Part shown: positions 1 to 6,320 of the stretch, in pieces
Numbering within the stretch: position 1 is the first letter of the stretch
Layout: the number at the start of each line of letters is the position of its first letter
Assembly (NCBI GenBank): GCA_035556555.1
Contig: DATMES010000018.1
Coordinates: 1-32,295 of the forward strand
Length of the DNA stretch: 32,295 nucleotides
Origin: Frankiaceae bacterium
GTDB lineage: Bacteria > Actinomycetota > Actinomycetes > BP-191
Direction: 5' to 3'
The notes under the pieces: generated by a model
What the model was told of the DNA's origin: nothing
The model's input: only the letters and a program-made list of their open reading frames with translations
Database searches by the model: none
Translations under genes and position numbers: made by a program

Positions 1-1
1 G

Positions 2-346
2 GTGATGACGTTCAGCGAGTTCGGGCGGCGCATCGGGGAGAACGCGTCGGGCACCGACCACGGCGCCGCCGCGCCGATGCTCCTCGTCGGGCCGCCTGCG
101 GCGACCACCGGCGAACGGCTGGTGCCTGGCCTGCACGGCGACCACCCGGACGTCGGGACGACGACGCTGCCCGCCGACAACCTCGGGCTGACGACGGACA
201 TGCGCTCGGTCTACCAGGCGGTGCTGACGCACTGGCTCAACGACCCCACGGGCCCGTCGCCGGACGAGGGCGACCCGCAGTTCGTCACGTCGGGCTCGAC
301 GCTGGACCCGGACGGGTCGCTGGGCGGGCTGTTCGCCTCGGCCTGA
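2..346 (+). CDS. DUF1501 family protein, C-terminal part (5' end outside window)
   Basis: The reading frame is open from the left edge, so this is only the last ~114 residues of a longer protein. The stretch TFSEFGRRIGENASGTDHG followed by APMLLVG matches the C-terminal part of DUF1501 proteins, which are usually Tat-exported, sulfatase-like proteins of unknown reaction. The frame then runs through a region with DGDP/DPDG-type turns and stops with LFASA at TGA 344-346. The true start lies upstream. The ATG near position 5 is an internal Met, because the conserved family core begins immediately. In bacteria DUF1501 genes often sit beside DUF1800 genes; that neighbour would be expected left of the window. 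Family call is confident; function is not known. Confidence 0.8.
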   Translation: MMTFSEFGRRIGENASGTDHGAAAPMLLVGPPAATTGERLVPGLHGDHPDVGTTTLPADNLGLTTDMRSVYQAVLTHWLNDPTGPSPDEGDPQFVTSGSTLDPDGSLGGLFASA

Positions 347-359
347 CGGACCTCTATGG

Positions 360-389
360 CTCTAACACATAGAATTATTTGTGTTAGAG
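360..389. promoter_or_regulatory. Perfect 10+10 bp palindrome around a -10-like box upstream of the DUF2935 gene
   Basis: Arms CTCTAACACA (360-369) and TGTGTTAGAG (380-389) are exact reverse complements separated by 10 bases. The loop begins with TAGAAT (370-375), a good actinobacterial -10 hexamer. The element is an AT-rich island in very GC-rich DNA, 49 bases before the DUF2935 start at 438. This suggests a repressor operator overlapping the promoter. It could instead fold as a hairpin after the DUF1501 gene, but there is no U tract and the stem is AT-rich, so I favour an operator. Confidence 0.55.
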
Positions 390-437
390 AGGGTAGGTTG
401 GTGGTGAACCACAGCCCACCCAGAGGAGTGAGTGCAG

Positions 438-1304
438 ATGGTCACGTCGCAGACGTTCCACACGTACACCCGCAGCGGGGGACCGGACCTGGAGAGCCCG
501 TTCGAGAAGCCGGTCGTCGTCCCCGCGGAGGGCGACGACACCCTCGCCCATCACGCCTGGGCGGACGCGAGGTTCGCCACGGACATCATGAGCGAACACG
601 CGTTCTTCTTCGCTCTGCTCATGCCGGTCGAGCTCGCCGCGGTCCAGCGGGAGGAGGCCCTGCGGTTCCACCGCGAGTTCGGCGCGCTGCACGACCGCAT
701 CGTCGGCAGTGGCCCGCCGGCGCCCGGTGACACCGCGGCGTTCTGCGCCGAGGTGGTCGAGGCGATCAAGCCGTTCGCCGAGTACAAGGCCACGCTCGGC
801 GTCGCCCAGCGCGACGGCACCCTGCGCAGCCTGGTGTGGCCGCTGTTCTTCGACCACACCAGGCACGAGGCCGAACGCTGGTCGCGGCGGCTGGAGCAGG
901 TCGGCAGCGGCTACAGCGAGTTCGACCGCCGTGAGGTCGTGCCGTTCTGGTCGGAGATCATGGACGAGCACTGCCGGTTCGTCGCGCACCTGCTCGACCC
1001 CGACGAGTTCAAGCTCATCGAGCAGGCGATGGCGGCGAGCGCGGTGTTCGAGACGTTCACCGGGGGAGCGGGGGACGCCGCGCGAGCGCTCGTGACCGAG
1101 CCCGCCGCGGTGACCAAGGCGCTGGTGCACCACCCGGAGCTCGACGCGGTCCTCAGCGCCGCCCGCGAGCTGCTCGACTTCAAGACGAGCGCGGCCCGCG
1201 ACATCGAGGCCGGCCGGATCATGAGCATCATCGACCCGCGCCTCGCCGACCACGTACGCCGGGAGGCGCTGAAGTTCGTCGACGAGCTGAAGCGCAGCGC
1301 GTAG
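438..1304 (+). CDS. DUF2935 family metalloprotein (double four-helix bundle)
   Basis: A 288-residue soluble, all-helical protein without signal peptide. It reads as two similar bundles. The first carries SEHAFFFALL near residue 50 and a RFHREFGALHDRI helix near 75; the second carries IMDEHCRFVAHLLDPDE near residue 180. These acidic/His helices match DUF2935, a family known mainly from Bacillus proteins with metal-binding ferritin-like bundles; its reaction is unknown. I chose ATG 438 because GAGGAG (423-428) lies 9 bases before it; a GTG at 432 would add two residues. The gene follows a strong palindrome (360-389), so it is probably individually regulated. It is unusual to see this mostly Firmicute family in a high-GC genome. 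Family call good, role unknown. Confidence 0.8.
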   Translation: MVTSQTFHTYTRSGGPDLESPFEKPVVVPAEGDDTLAHHAWADARFATDIMSEHAFFFALLMPVELAAVQREEALRFHREFGALHDRIVGSGPPAPGDTAAFCAEVVEAIKPFAEYKATLGVAQRDGTLRSLVWPLFFDHTRHEAERWSRRLEQVGSGYSEFDRREVVPFWSEIMDEHCRFVAHLLDPDEFKLIEQAMAASAVFETFTGGAGDAARALVTEPAAVTKALVHHPELDAVLSAARELLDFKTSAARDIEAGRIMSIIDPRLADHVRREALKFVDELKRSA

Positions 1305-1308
1305 GCGC

Positions 1309-1752
1309 TCAGTTGACGTCGAACTCGTTGCCCTCGGGGTCCCTCATCGCGACGGCGTAGTGGTCGAGACCCTCGGAGTCGAGGGGGCCGACGAGCGTCG
1401 CGCCGAGGGCGACGAGGCGGGCGGCCTCGGCGTCGACGCGCTGCCTGCGGGTCGCGATCGGGTCCGCCCTGCCGCCGCTGGCGGCGATGTCGATGTGCAG
1501 CCGGTTCTTCACCGACTTGCGGTCCGGTACGACCTGGAACCAGATCCGCGGCCCGCGCCCGTCGGGGTCGACGATGCTGTCGGCGCCGCCGCCGAGCTCG
1601 CTCTCCGGCAGGCCCATGTCGAGCCAGTACGCGTCCCACGTGGCGAAGCCCTCGGGTGGCGGCTCGAGCTCGTAGCGCAGCGCCGCCGCCCAGAAGCGCG
1701 CGAGCGGCTCCGGGTCGGCGCAGTCGATCACCAGCTGGAAGCGCGCGGCCAT
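1309..1752 (-). CDS. VOC (glyoxalase-like) family protein
   Basis: A 147-residue cytoplasmic protein with two beta-alpha-beta-beta-beta halves typical of the vicinal oxygen chelate fold. The N-terminal FQLVIDCADPEPLARFWAA and C-terminal YAVAMRDPEGNEFDVN strands are the hallmark ends of Glyoxalase_6-type proteins, and RLHIDIAA marks the start of the second half. GGAGGAG lies just upstream of the ATG at 1752. VOC proteins include glyoxalases, dioxygenases and antibiotic-binding proteins; the sequence does not tell which. It converges with the DUF2935 gene, with 4 bases between stops, and is divergent from the RiPP precursor pair. I do not infer a role in RiPP processing from that position alone. 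Confidence 0.85.
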   Translation of the reverse strand: MAARFQLVIDCADPEPLARFWAAALRYELEPPPEGFATWDAYWLDMGLPESELGGGADSIVDPDGRGPRIWFQVVPDRKSVKNRLHIDIAASGGRADPIATRRQRVDAEAARLVALGATLVGPLDSEGLDHYAVAMRDPEGNEFDVN

Positions 1753-1829
1753 CGGGTCTCCTCCGGCGGTCGGGTCATGTCGGGGCGAACGCGACTATCC
1801 TCGCGTCACCCCTCGAGAAGGAGCCCTAC

Positions 1830-2012
1830 GTGAAGCGCACGCTCTCCCTCAGGCGCGAGGTACTCACGGAGCTGTCCCCCGGCGAGCTGCTCGCCGTCGC
1901 CGGCGCGGCCGCGCCGCCGACCAGCCCGGTCGACTACTGCGTGAACACCCAGGTTGTCTGCTACACCCGCGCGGCCGGCTACTCCCGCTGCCTCTGCCCG
2001 ACGGAGGCGTGA
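1830..2012 (+). CDS. Putative RiPP (class I lanthipeptide-like) precursor peptide 1
   Basis: A 60-residue peptide starting at GTG 1830, behind a clear AAGGAG (1818-1823) with 6-base spacing. The N-terminal half KRTLSLRREVLTELSPGEL followed by LAVAGA follows the LxLxRExLxxLxxxELxxVxG leader pattern of many ribosomally made, modified peptides (lanthipeptide-type leaders with a GG/GA cleavage site). The C-terminal ~34 residues are the presumed core: Pro/Ala-rich, then DYCVNTQVVC and SRCLCPTEA, with four Cys plus Ser/Thr. The next gene has the same leader and overlaps this stop by one base (TGATG). No LanB/LanC, radical SAM, YcaO or peptidase/ABC exporter gene lies beside it, so the chemistry of the product cannot be told. 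A plain Cys-rich peptide is the alternative. Confidence 0.7.
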   Translation: MKRTLSLRREVLTELSPGELLAVAGAAAPPTSPVDYCVNTQVVCYTRAAGYSRCLCPTEA

Positions 2013-2185
2013 TGCGCCGCTCCCTCTCCCTGAAGCGCGAGACGCTGGCCGAGCTCACGGCGACCGAGCTCGTCGGGGTCGCCGGCGGGGCGCAGCTCAG
2101 CGGCCCGACCTGCCCGGCGCTCGAGTGCGTGAGCAACGCGCACCTCTGCGACATCACGTTCCAGCCGCGCTGCTTCGCCCCCTGA
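2012..2185 (+). CDS. Putative RiPP (class I lanthipeptide-like) precursor peptide 2
   Basis: A 57-residue peptide starting at ATG 2012, which shares its A with the TGA of the first precursor; GGAGG at 2003-2007 inside that gene is its ribosome site. The leader RRSLSLKRETLAELTATEL plus VGVAGG aligns without gaps to peptide 1 and ends in a canonical double glycine. The core then differs: PTCPALECVSNAHLC and FQPRCFAP, four Cys with scattered Ser/Thr. Both cores share CV-x5-C followed by a later RC pair, so they look like diverged duplicates whose leader is kept and whose core varies, as expected for substrates of one shared enzyme set. That enzyme set is not in the window. Too short for most gene callers. 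Confidence 0.7.
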   Translation: MRRSLSLKRETLAELTATELVGVAGGAQLSGPTCPALECVSNAHLCDITFQPRCFAP

Positions 2186-2186
2186 G

Positions 2187-2465
2187 CTACCCGCGCCGAA
2201 CGGTGAAGGTCGTCCGCGATCCGTTCGTCGCCGGCTCGTCGACGTCGTACCCGAGGCTTCGTGCTGCCTGCATGGCGTCGTCGGCGACCGGCCCGAACAC
2301 TGTGACCGCGGCGTGATCGCGCCCGGCGAGCACCTGCTCCCAGAACTCCGGGCGGACCAACCGCCGCCTCAGACCCGCGCGCGTGAACGGTGCCGCGTGC
2401 CATGCCCACCCCGCCGCGGCGGCCAAGATCGCAACAACCGCGGCGAGGAGCAGGACACGCGTCAC
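2187..2465 (-). CDS. Small membrane-anchored protein of unknown function
   Basis: A 92-residue protein beginning with one hydrophobic helix (VLLLAAVVAILAAAAGWAW, about residues 4-22), then a basic, soluble tail with RPEFWEQVLAGRDHAAVTV and a terminal TTFTVRRG. The GTG start at 2465 overlaps the stop of the secreted-protein gene (2462-2980) by four bases (GTGA), which decides the start and implies translational coupling. I do not recognise the family. The tail reads like a small alpha/beta domain that could sit on the cytoplasmic or outer face. Its stop at 2187-2189 lies 1 base beyond the stop of the RiPP precursor pair on the other strand. The gene is supported mainly by the overlap and coding character. 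Confidence 0.55.
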   Translation of the reverse strand: MTRVLLLAAVVAILAAAAGWAWHAAPFTRAGLRRRLVRPEFWEQVLAGRDHAAVTVFGPVADDAMQAARSLGYDVDEPATNGSRTTFTVRRG

Positions 2466-2980
2466 GACCAGACGCGAGTCTCTGGCTCGCTCTCGACCCA
2501 GAATGTGTTGTTGGACAGGCAGCTGCCGACCGTTGTCGTGACGTTCACGCTCCAACCGTACGAGTGAGCGATCGTCTGTGCACCACAGTGGAGCGAAGGA
2601 TCGATGATGCCTCCGACGCCATAAGTGAACTGCGGCACGGATCCGGCAGCCATCTTGTTCACGAAGCAGATGTCGACGGGGTAATCGCACTCGACGATCA
2701 TCTGGCCCCAGTATTCCTTGGCGATGAACGCAAAGCTCTTCCGGTCGGCCCAGGAGTTCCCCCAGCACTTCGCCGGCTCGCCGTCTGCCACGACGTCGCT
2801 GCCGCTGATCCCGGCTTCTGCGGCGCGCCGACGGATCTCCGCGCACGCTTCCAGTTGTTCGGCGGTGCGCGCGTCGGCGCATGGGATCCAGAGCCGCGTG
2901 CCCGTGTCTGTGGCGTGTGCAGGCGGCGCGAGACCAAGGGTGAGAGTAATGGCGGCCACAGCAGTTCCGAATCGGTTCAT
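2462..2980 (-). CDS. Secreted Cys-containing protein of unknown function
   Basis: A 172-residue exported protein. Starting at ATG 2980, behind GGGGGAG, gives an ideal signal peptide (MNRFGTAVAAITLTLGLAPP then AHA, cleavage near residue 23). A longer frame from 3022 would put charged residues ahead of it, so I reject that start. The mature part has IPCADARTAEQLEACAEIR, a CWGNSW motif, ECDYPVDICFVNK, a LHCGAQ motif and SCLSNNTFW, i.e. seven Cys, suggesting disulfides. I know no family for it. Base composition is less GC-extreme than in its neighbours (many AT-ending codons), compatible with later acquisition. It is coupled by GTGA to the small membrane protein downstream. Confidence 0.6.
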   Translation of the reverse strand: MNRFGTAVAAITLTLGLAPPAHATDTGTRLWIPCADARTAEQLEACAEIRRRAAEAGISGSDVVADGEPAKCWGNSWADRKSFAFIAKEYWGQMIVECDYPVDICFVNKMAAGSVPQFTYGVGGIIDPSLHCGAQTIAHSYGWSVNVTTTVGSCLSNNTFWVESEPETRVWS

Positions 2981-3169
2981 GAATTGCTCCCCCAAGCGGA
3001 ATTGTCCCTCGTGAGGCGACATTGTGACGACCGAACCTCCTCGTGCCCAGGCAGGTTGCGAATGGCCGTAGGCGTGGCGGCGCTACTGGTCGAGGACCAC
3101 GCAGCCGACCGGCGTACGCGGGACGCGCAATCACCCCAACGGGTGACAAGCCGTTCGGCGGCCGGCCGA

Positions 3170-3199
3170 AGGTCAGAAGGGACTAGTCATCTCTGACCT
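3170..3199. promoter_or_regulatory. Inverted repeat upstream of the secreted peptidase gene
   Basis: AGGTCAGA (3170-3177) and TCTGACCT (3192-3199) are exact reverse complements, with the palindrome GACTAGTC (3181-3188) between them. The element ends 26 bases before the ATG at 3226, where no clear Shine-Dalgarno sequence is visible. An operator or a 5'-UTR hairpin are both possible. The rest of the 245-base gap (2981-3225) shows no gene that I can support. Confidence 0.35.
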
Positions 3200-3225
3200 C
3201 TTGCCGCCTGCCGATCGGGTTACTC

Positions 3226-5133
3226 ATGTTGCGCCGCTTCGCCACGCTCACCGCCCTCGTCACCGCCGCGCTCGTCGCCCTCACGGGCGTCGTGCACGCG
3301 GCCCCGACGCCGCCGCGGTCGTACCCCTCCGCCATCGAGGCGTACGCCTCGTACGCCCCGCAGACGACGTGCAGCCCGACCGCCAAGCCGGGCGTGGTGT
3401 CCTTCCGCGACCAGCTGCTGCGCACGTACTCGTGGACGCGCAGCCTCGGCATCGTCCGCGCGTGCAACGTCGGCGGACGCAGCGAGCACAAGGAGGGGCG
3501 CGCGCTCGACTGGGGCGTGAACGCGAGCAGCTCGCGTGACGTCGCCGCGGTCAACGACCTGTTCAAGTGGCTGTTCGCGACGGACAGGTACGGCAACCGG
3601 CACGCGATGGCGCGCCGCCTCGGCATCCAGTACGTCATCTGGAACCGCAGGATCTGGGGCTCGTACGCCGTCTCCGAGGGCTGGCGCGCGTACACCGGCG
3701 CCAGCCCGCACACCGACCACGTGCACTTCTCGTTCTCGTGGCCCGGCGCGCGCAAGACGACGTCGTACTGGACCGGCAAGGTCGGCTCCACGACCGCGCC
3801 GCCGGACACCGGCGGTGGCTCGGACGGCTCGACGCCGATGCCGGACGACGACGCGTACGCCGAGCCGCTGCCGCCGTCGCGCCTGCTGAGCGGGCCCGCG
3901 CTCGCGACGGGCGAACGCCTCTACCTCACCGCCCGCAGGCCGGGCGGCGTGACGACCGTCAATGCGCTGCAGGTGGGCCAGCCGTACCTCGTCGAAGTCA
4001 CCGGCACGTACGTCTACAAGGCCGGCGCGCGCGCCGACGCCGAGTGCTCCAACTCGGCGAGCGCCCCCAACACGTGGGTCGCGCAGCGCAGCCTGACGCG
4101 CAACCCGTACGCCGACAACCTCGACGTCTACCTCAACGGCGTCGACGGCCGTTTCGACGGCAACGACGGTGAGCGCTGCGACCCGAAGAACCACACGTAC
4201 CGGTGGACGTACGTCCCCGAGCGGACCGGCCGCGCGAACTTCCGCCTCTGGGACACGAAGTTCTCCGACAACTCCGGCGGCCTGCTGGTGAAGGTCTACA
4301 AGCTCGCGACCGACGACTCGGACCGCTCGTTCAACCTGGCCGCGACGGCGCCGGCCGGCGCGACCCCCAAGGTCCTCTACAAGGCAGGCAGGCGGTACGT
4401 CGTCCAGGTCTCCGGCACGTGGATGCCGAACGCCACCCGCACGGCCGATGCAGAGTGCGTCGCCACGACGGCGGGCTGGGTCCGCCGCTACCCGAACGGC
4501 ATCGACTACGACGGCGTCCTCCTCAACGCGCGCGACGAGTGGGGCCGTGAGCTCGTCGACACCGGCAACGACTGCGACAAGCAGACGCACACGTACCGCT
4601 TCGAGTGGACGCCGCGCGACGACACGACGCTCACGGCGAAGGTCCCCGACGCGCGTTACACCGACAACGCGGGGACGCTGAAGGTGCGAGTCGTCCGCGC
4701 CGACCTCGCGTCGCGGCTGCCAGGCCCGCCGCCGCCTCCGCCGGAGGTCCTCACGGTCGATACGAGCGACCACGACGGCGTGTGGACGGCACGCTCGTAC
4801 GCCGACCACGCCAGCTACGAGGTCGTGGTGCGCGGCACGTACGACGCCGGCAACGGCGTCACTGCCGACGCCGAGTGCTCGGCGACGACGACGGACGGCA
4901 CGTGGCGCGAGCGCAGGGAGAGCAGCCTCTCGCGGCGGACGCTGTGGGACCTCATGGTCGACGGCGACACGCACGACTGGCAGCCGCTCTCGGGCGGCGG
5001 CGACTGCTCACCTGCGCACGAGTACCGGACCGTGCTCTCGCCGCACGACGACGGACGGCTGTGGCTCGGGGTGCGCGACGTGACGTTCGGCGACAACGCC
5101 GGCTCGCTGACGGTGACGATCCGCAAGGTCTGA
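3226..5133 (+). CDS. Secreted M15-like zinc peptidase-type domain protein with three C-terminal repeats
   Basis: A 635-residue exported protein. Residues 1-26 are a signal peptide ending VVHAA. Residues ~30-185 form a domain of the kind annotated as ARB_07466-like, related in its metal site to D-Ala-D-Ala peptidases: SEHKEGRALDWG (His88, Asp95) and SPHTDHVHFSF (His162 to His167) supply the expected zinc ligands. A Gly/Pro/Asp linker (~187-220) leads to three copies of a ~130-residue beta domain (about 225-357, 358-495, 505-635). Each has an ADAEC element, a Y-R-x-x-x-x-P strand and a final DNxGxLxVxV strand. The catalytic domain probably acts on cell-wall peptides or sugars; the repeats probably bind the surface. 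The repeat family is unknown to me. Cys pairs in each repeat suggest disulfides. The gene stands alone on the plus strand. Confidence 0.75.
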   Translation: MLRRFATLTALVTAALVALTGVVHAAPTPPRSYPSAIEAYASYAPQTTCSPTAKPGVVSFRDQLLRTYSWTRSLGIVRACNVGGRSEHKEGRALDWGVNASSSRDVAAVNDLFKWLFATDRYGNRHAMARRLGIQYVIWNRRIWGSYAVSEGWRAYTGASPHTDHVHFSFSWPGARKTTSYWTGKVGSTTAPPDTGGGSDGSTPMPDDDAYAEPLPPSRLLSGPALATGERLYLTARRPGGVTTVNALQVGQPYLVEVTGTYVYKAGARADAECSNSASAPNTWVAQRSLTRNPYADNLDVYLNGVDGRFDGNDGERCDPKNHTYRWTYVPERTGRANFRLWDTKFSDNSGGLLVKVYKLATDDSDRSFNLAATAPAGATPKVLYKAGRRYVVQVSGTWMPNATRTADAECVATTAGWVRRYPNGIDYDGVLLNARDEWGRELVDTGNDCDKQTHTYRFEWTPRDDTTLTAKVPDARYTDNAGTLKVRVVRADLASRLPGPPPPPPEVLTVDTSDHDGVWTARSYADHASYEVVVRGTYDAGNGVTADAECSATTTDGTWRERRESSLSRRTLWDLMVDGDTHDWQPLSGGGDCSPAHEYRTVLSPHDDGRLWLGVRDVTFGDNAGSLTVTIRKV

Positions 5134-5166
5134 CGCGCGCTGTGGGGCTCGAGGTCGGCTCTCCGG

Positions 5167-5598
5167 CTAGCTGTCCGGCCACCCGTCGTCGTTGAGGATG
5201 CGGCCGCGGCCTTCGGGGTCGCCACCGCCGGTGCCCGTGACGAGGAGCAGGAAGTACTCGTCCGGCTCCTGCGCGGTGTCGCCGAGCACCTGGACCACAA
5301 CGGTGCGGGTCGACGTCTTCTTGTCGAACGTCAGCGTGCCCGTCTTCGGGACGTAGTCGCCCGAGTCGGCGTCGCCGTCGGCGGTGGCGTACGACACGGT
5401 TTGCGTCTTGCCGGTGAACTGGCCGATCCGCTGGACCTGGAACGACGCCAGCGTCGTCCCCGCGTCCCCCTCGTAGACGGTGGCGTCGCTGACCTCGAGG
5501 ACGAGTGACGACGGTCCCGCCTGCGCCTGCGCCGGCGGCGCGACCGCGATCCCGAGCAGCAGCACAGCAGCGGCGGTCGCTATCCGGGCAGTCCTCAT
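5167..5598 (-). CDS. Secreted Calx-beta domain protein
   Basis: A 143-residue exported protein: signal peptide at residues 1-26 (MRTARIATAAAVLLLGIAV, then APPAQA) and one Calx-beta domain filling the rest. The domain shows VYEGDAGTT, VSYATADGDADSGDYVPKTG, LTFDKKTSTRTVVVQVLGD, EPDEYFLLL and the final GRILNDD. These acidic loops bind calcium in this family. The ATG at 5598 overlaps the upstream stop by four bases (ATGA), which fixes the start; GGAGGG precedes it. It is the last gene of a three-gene surface operon (10621 to 5167). A single free Calx-beta domain suggests a small calcium-binding partner of the larger surface proteins, which is an inference. Confidence 0.85.
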   Translation of the reverse strand: MRTARIATAAAVLLLGIAVAPPAQAQAGPSSLVLEVSDATVYEGDAGTTLASFQVQRIGQFTGKTQTVSYATADGDADSGDYVPKTGTLTFDKKTSTRTVVVQVLGDTAQEPDEYFLLLVTGTGGGDPEGRGRILNDDGWPDS

Positions 5599-6320
5599 GA
5601 GGTCCCTCCGGGGGTCCGCCGGCGCCACCACAGGGCACCGGCCAGCAACGCCGCGACACCCGCGGCGACGAGCAGGACCGGCACGTACGGCCGGGTGGAA
5701 CGCTCCGCCGCCACGGGCGCTGCGCGCGAGGCGGGCGCGGACGAGGCCGGGGAACGGGACGCGTCGGCCGCCGCGCTCGCCGACGCCTCGATCTCCGCGA
5801 TCGCCGAGGCGAGCGGCACGCCGCGTGGCGCAGGGGTCGGCGCGGCGGTGTTGACGAGGTTGGTCACGGCGTCGCGGTTCTCCGCTTCCCGCTCGGCCGC
5901 CTCGCCCCTGCTGGGCGAGTAGACGAACGACGCCGACGCGCTGATCTCGTTGCCGTCGTCGAGGACCTGCGTCGCGACGACATCGTGCTCGCCGGGCGTG
6001 AGCCCGCCCGGCGCCTGCGTCCTGGTGCGGAACGCACCCGCGGCGTCCGGCCGCTGGTCCGTCGCGAACTGGCGGCCGGCGATCGTGACGCGGACGGCCG
6101 CGCAGCCCGCGCGGGCGCAGAACCCGCGGCCGCTCACGGTGACCGCGCTGCCCGGGCCGCCGGACTCCGGCGAGACGGTCACCGCGGGCGTCGACGCCTC
6201 CGCCACCCCGGCCTGGACCAGCACGCCGGCCAGCGCGGCCAGCGTGACGGTCACGAGCACGCCGCCCACCCGGCCCCGCCGCGCGGGCGGGGCCGGACGG
6301 GCGGCGGTGGGGGACGTCAC
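5595..6320 (-). CDS. Exported Ig-like (IPT/TIG-type) protein with C-terminal membrane anchor
   Basis: A 241-residue protein. A basic N-terminus and hydrophobic helix (~18-36, ending VAEAS) act as signal. Residues ~40-130 form an Ig-like domain opening with VTVSPESGGPGSAVTVSGRGF, typical of IPT/TIG-like folds, with a possible disulfide in FCARAGCAAV. A long Ala/Ser/Pro-rich stalk follows, then a transmembrane helix (VPVLLVAAGVAALLAGALWW) and a WWRRR stop-transfer tail, so it is a type I membrane protein facing outwards. No LPxTG sorting motif is present. GTG 6320 overlaps the upstream stop by four bases (GTGA). Position between the giant DUF11 protein and the Calx-beta protein suggests it anchors or presents one of them, which is an inference. 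Confidence 0.75.
   Translation of the reverse strand: MTSPTAARPAPPARRGRVGGVLVTVTLAALAGVLVQAGVAEASTPAVTVSPESGGPGSAVTVSGRGFCARAGCAAVRVTIAGRQFATDQRPDAAGAFRTRTQAPGGLTPGEHDVVATQVLDDGNEISASASFVYSPSRGEAAEREAENRDAVTNLVNTAAPTPAPRGVPLASAIAEIEASASAAADASRSPASSAPASRAAPVAAERSTRPYVPVLLVAAGVAALLAGALWWRRRTPGGTS

Noticed and set aside
1309-2185. VOC protein as RiPP modification enzyme
   Set aside because: Adjacency only, opposite strand, and no leader-binding domain; VOC proteins are common everywhere.
2981-3225. Possible c-di-AMP (ydaO-type) riboswitch before the secreted peptidase gene
   Set aside because: Such elements often precede actinobacterial wall hydrolases, but I could not find the conserved stems or core bases.
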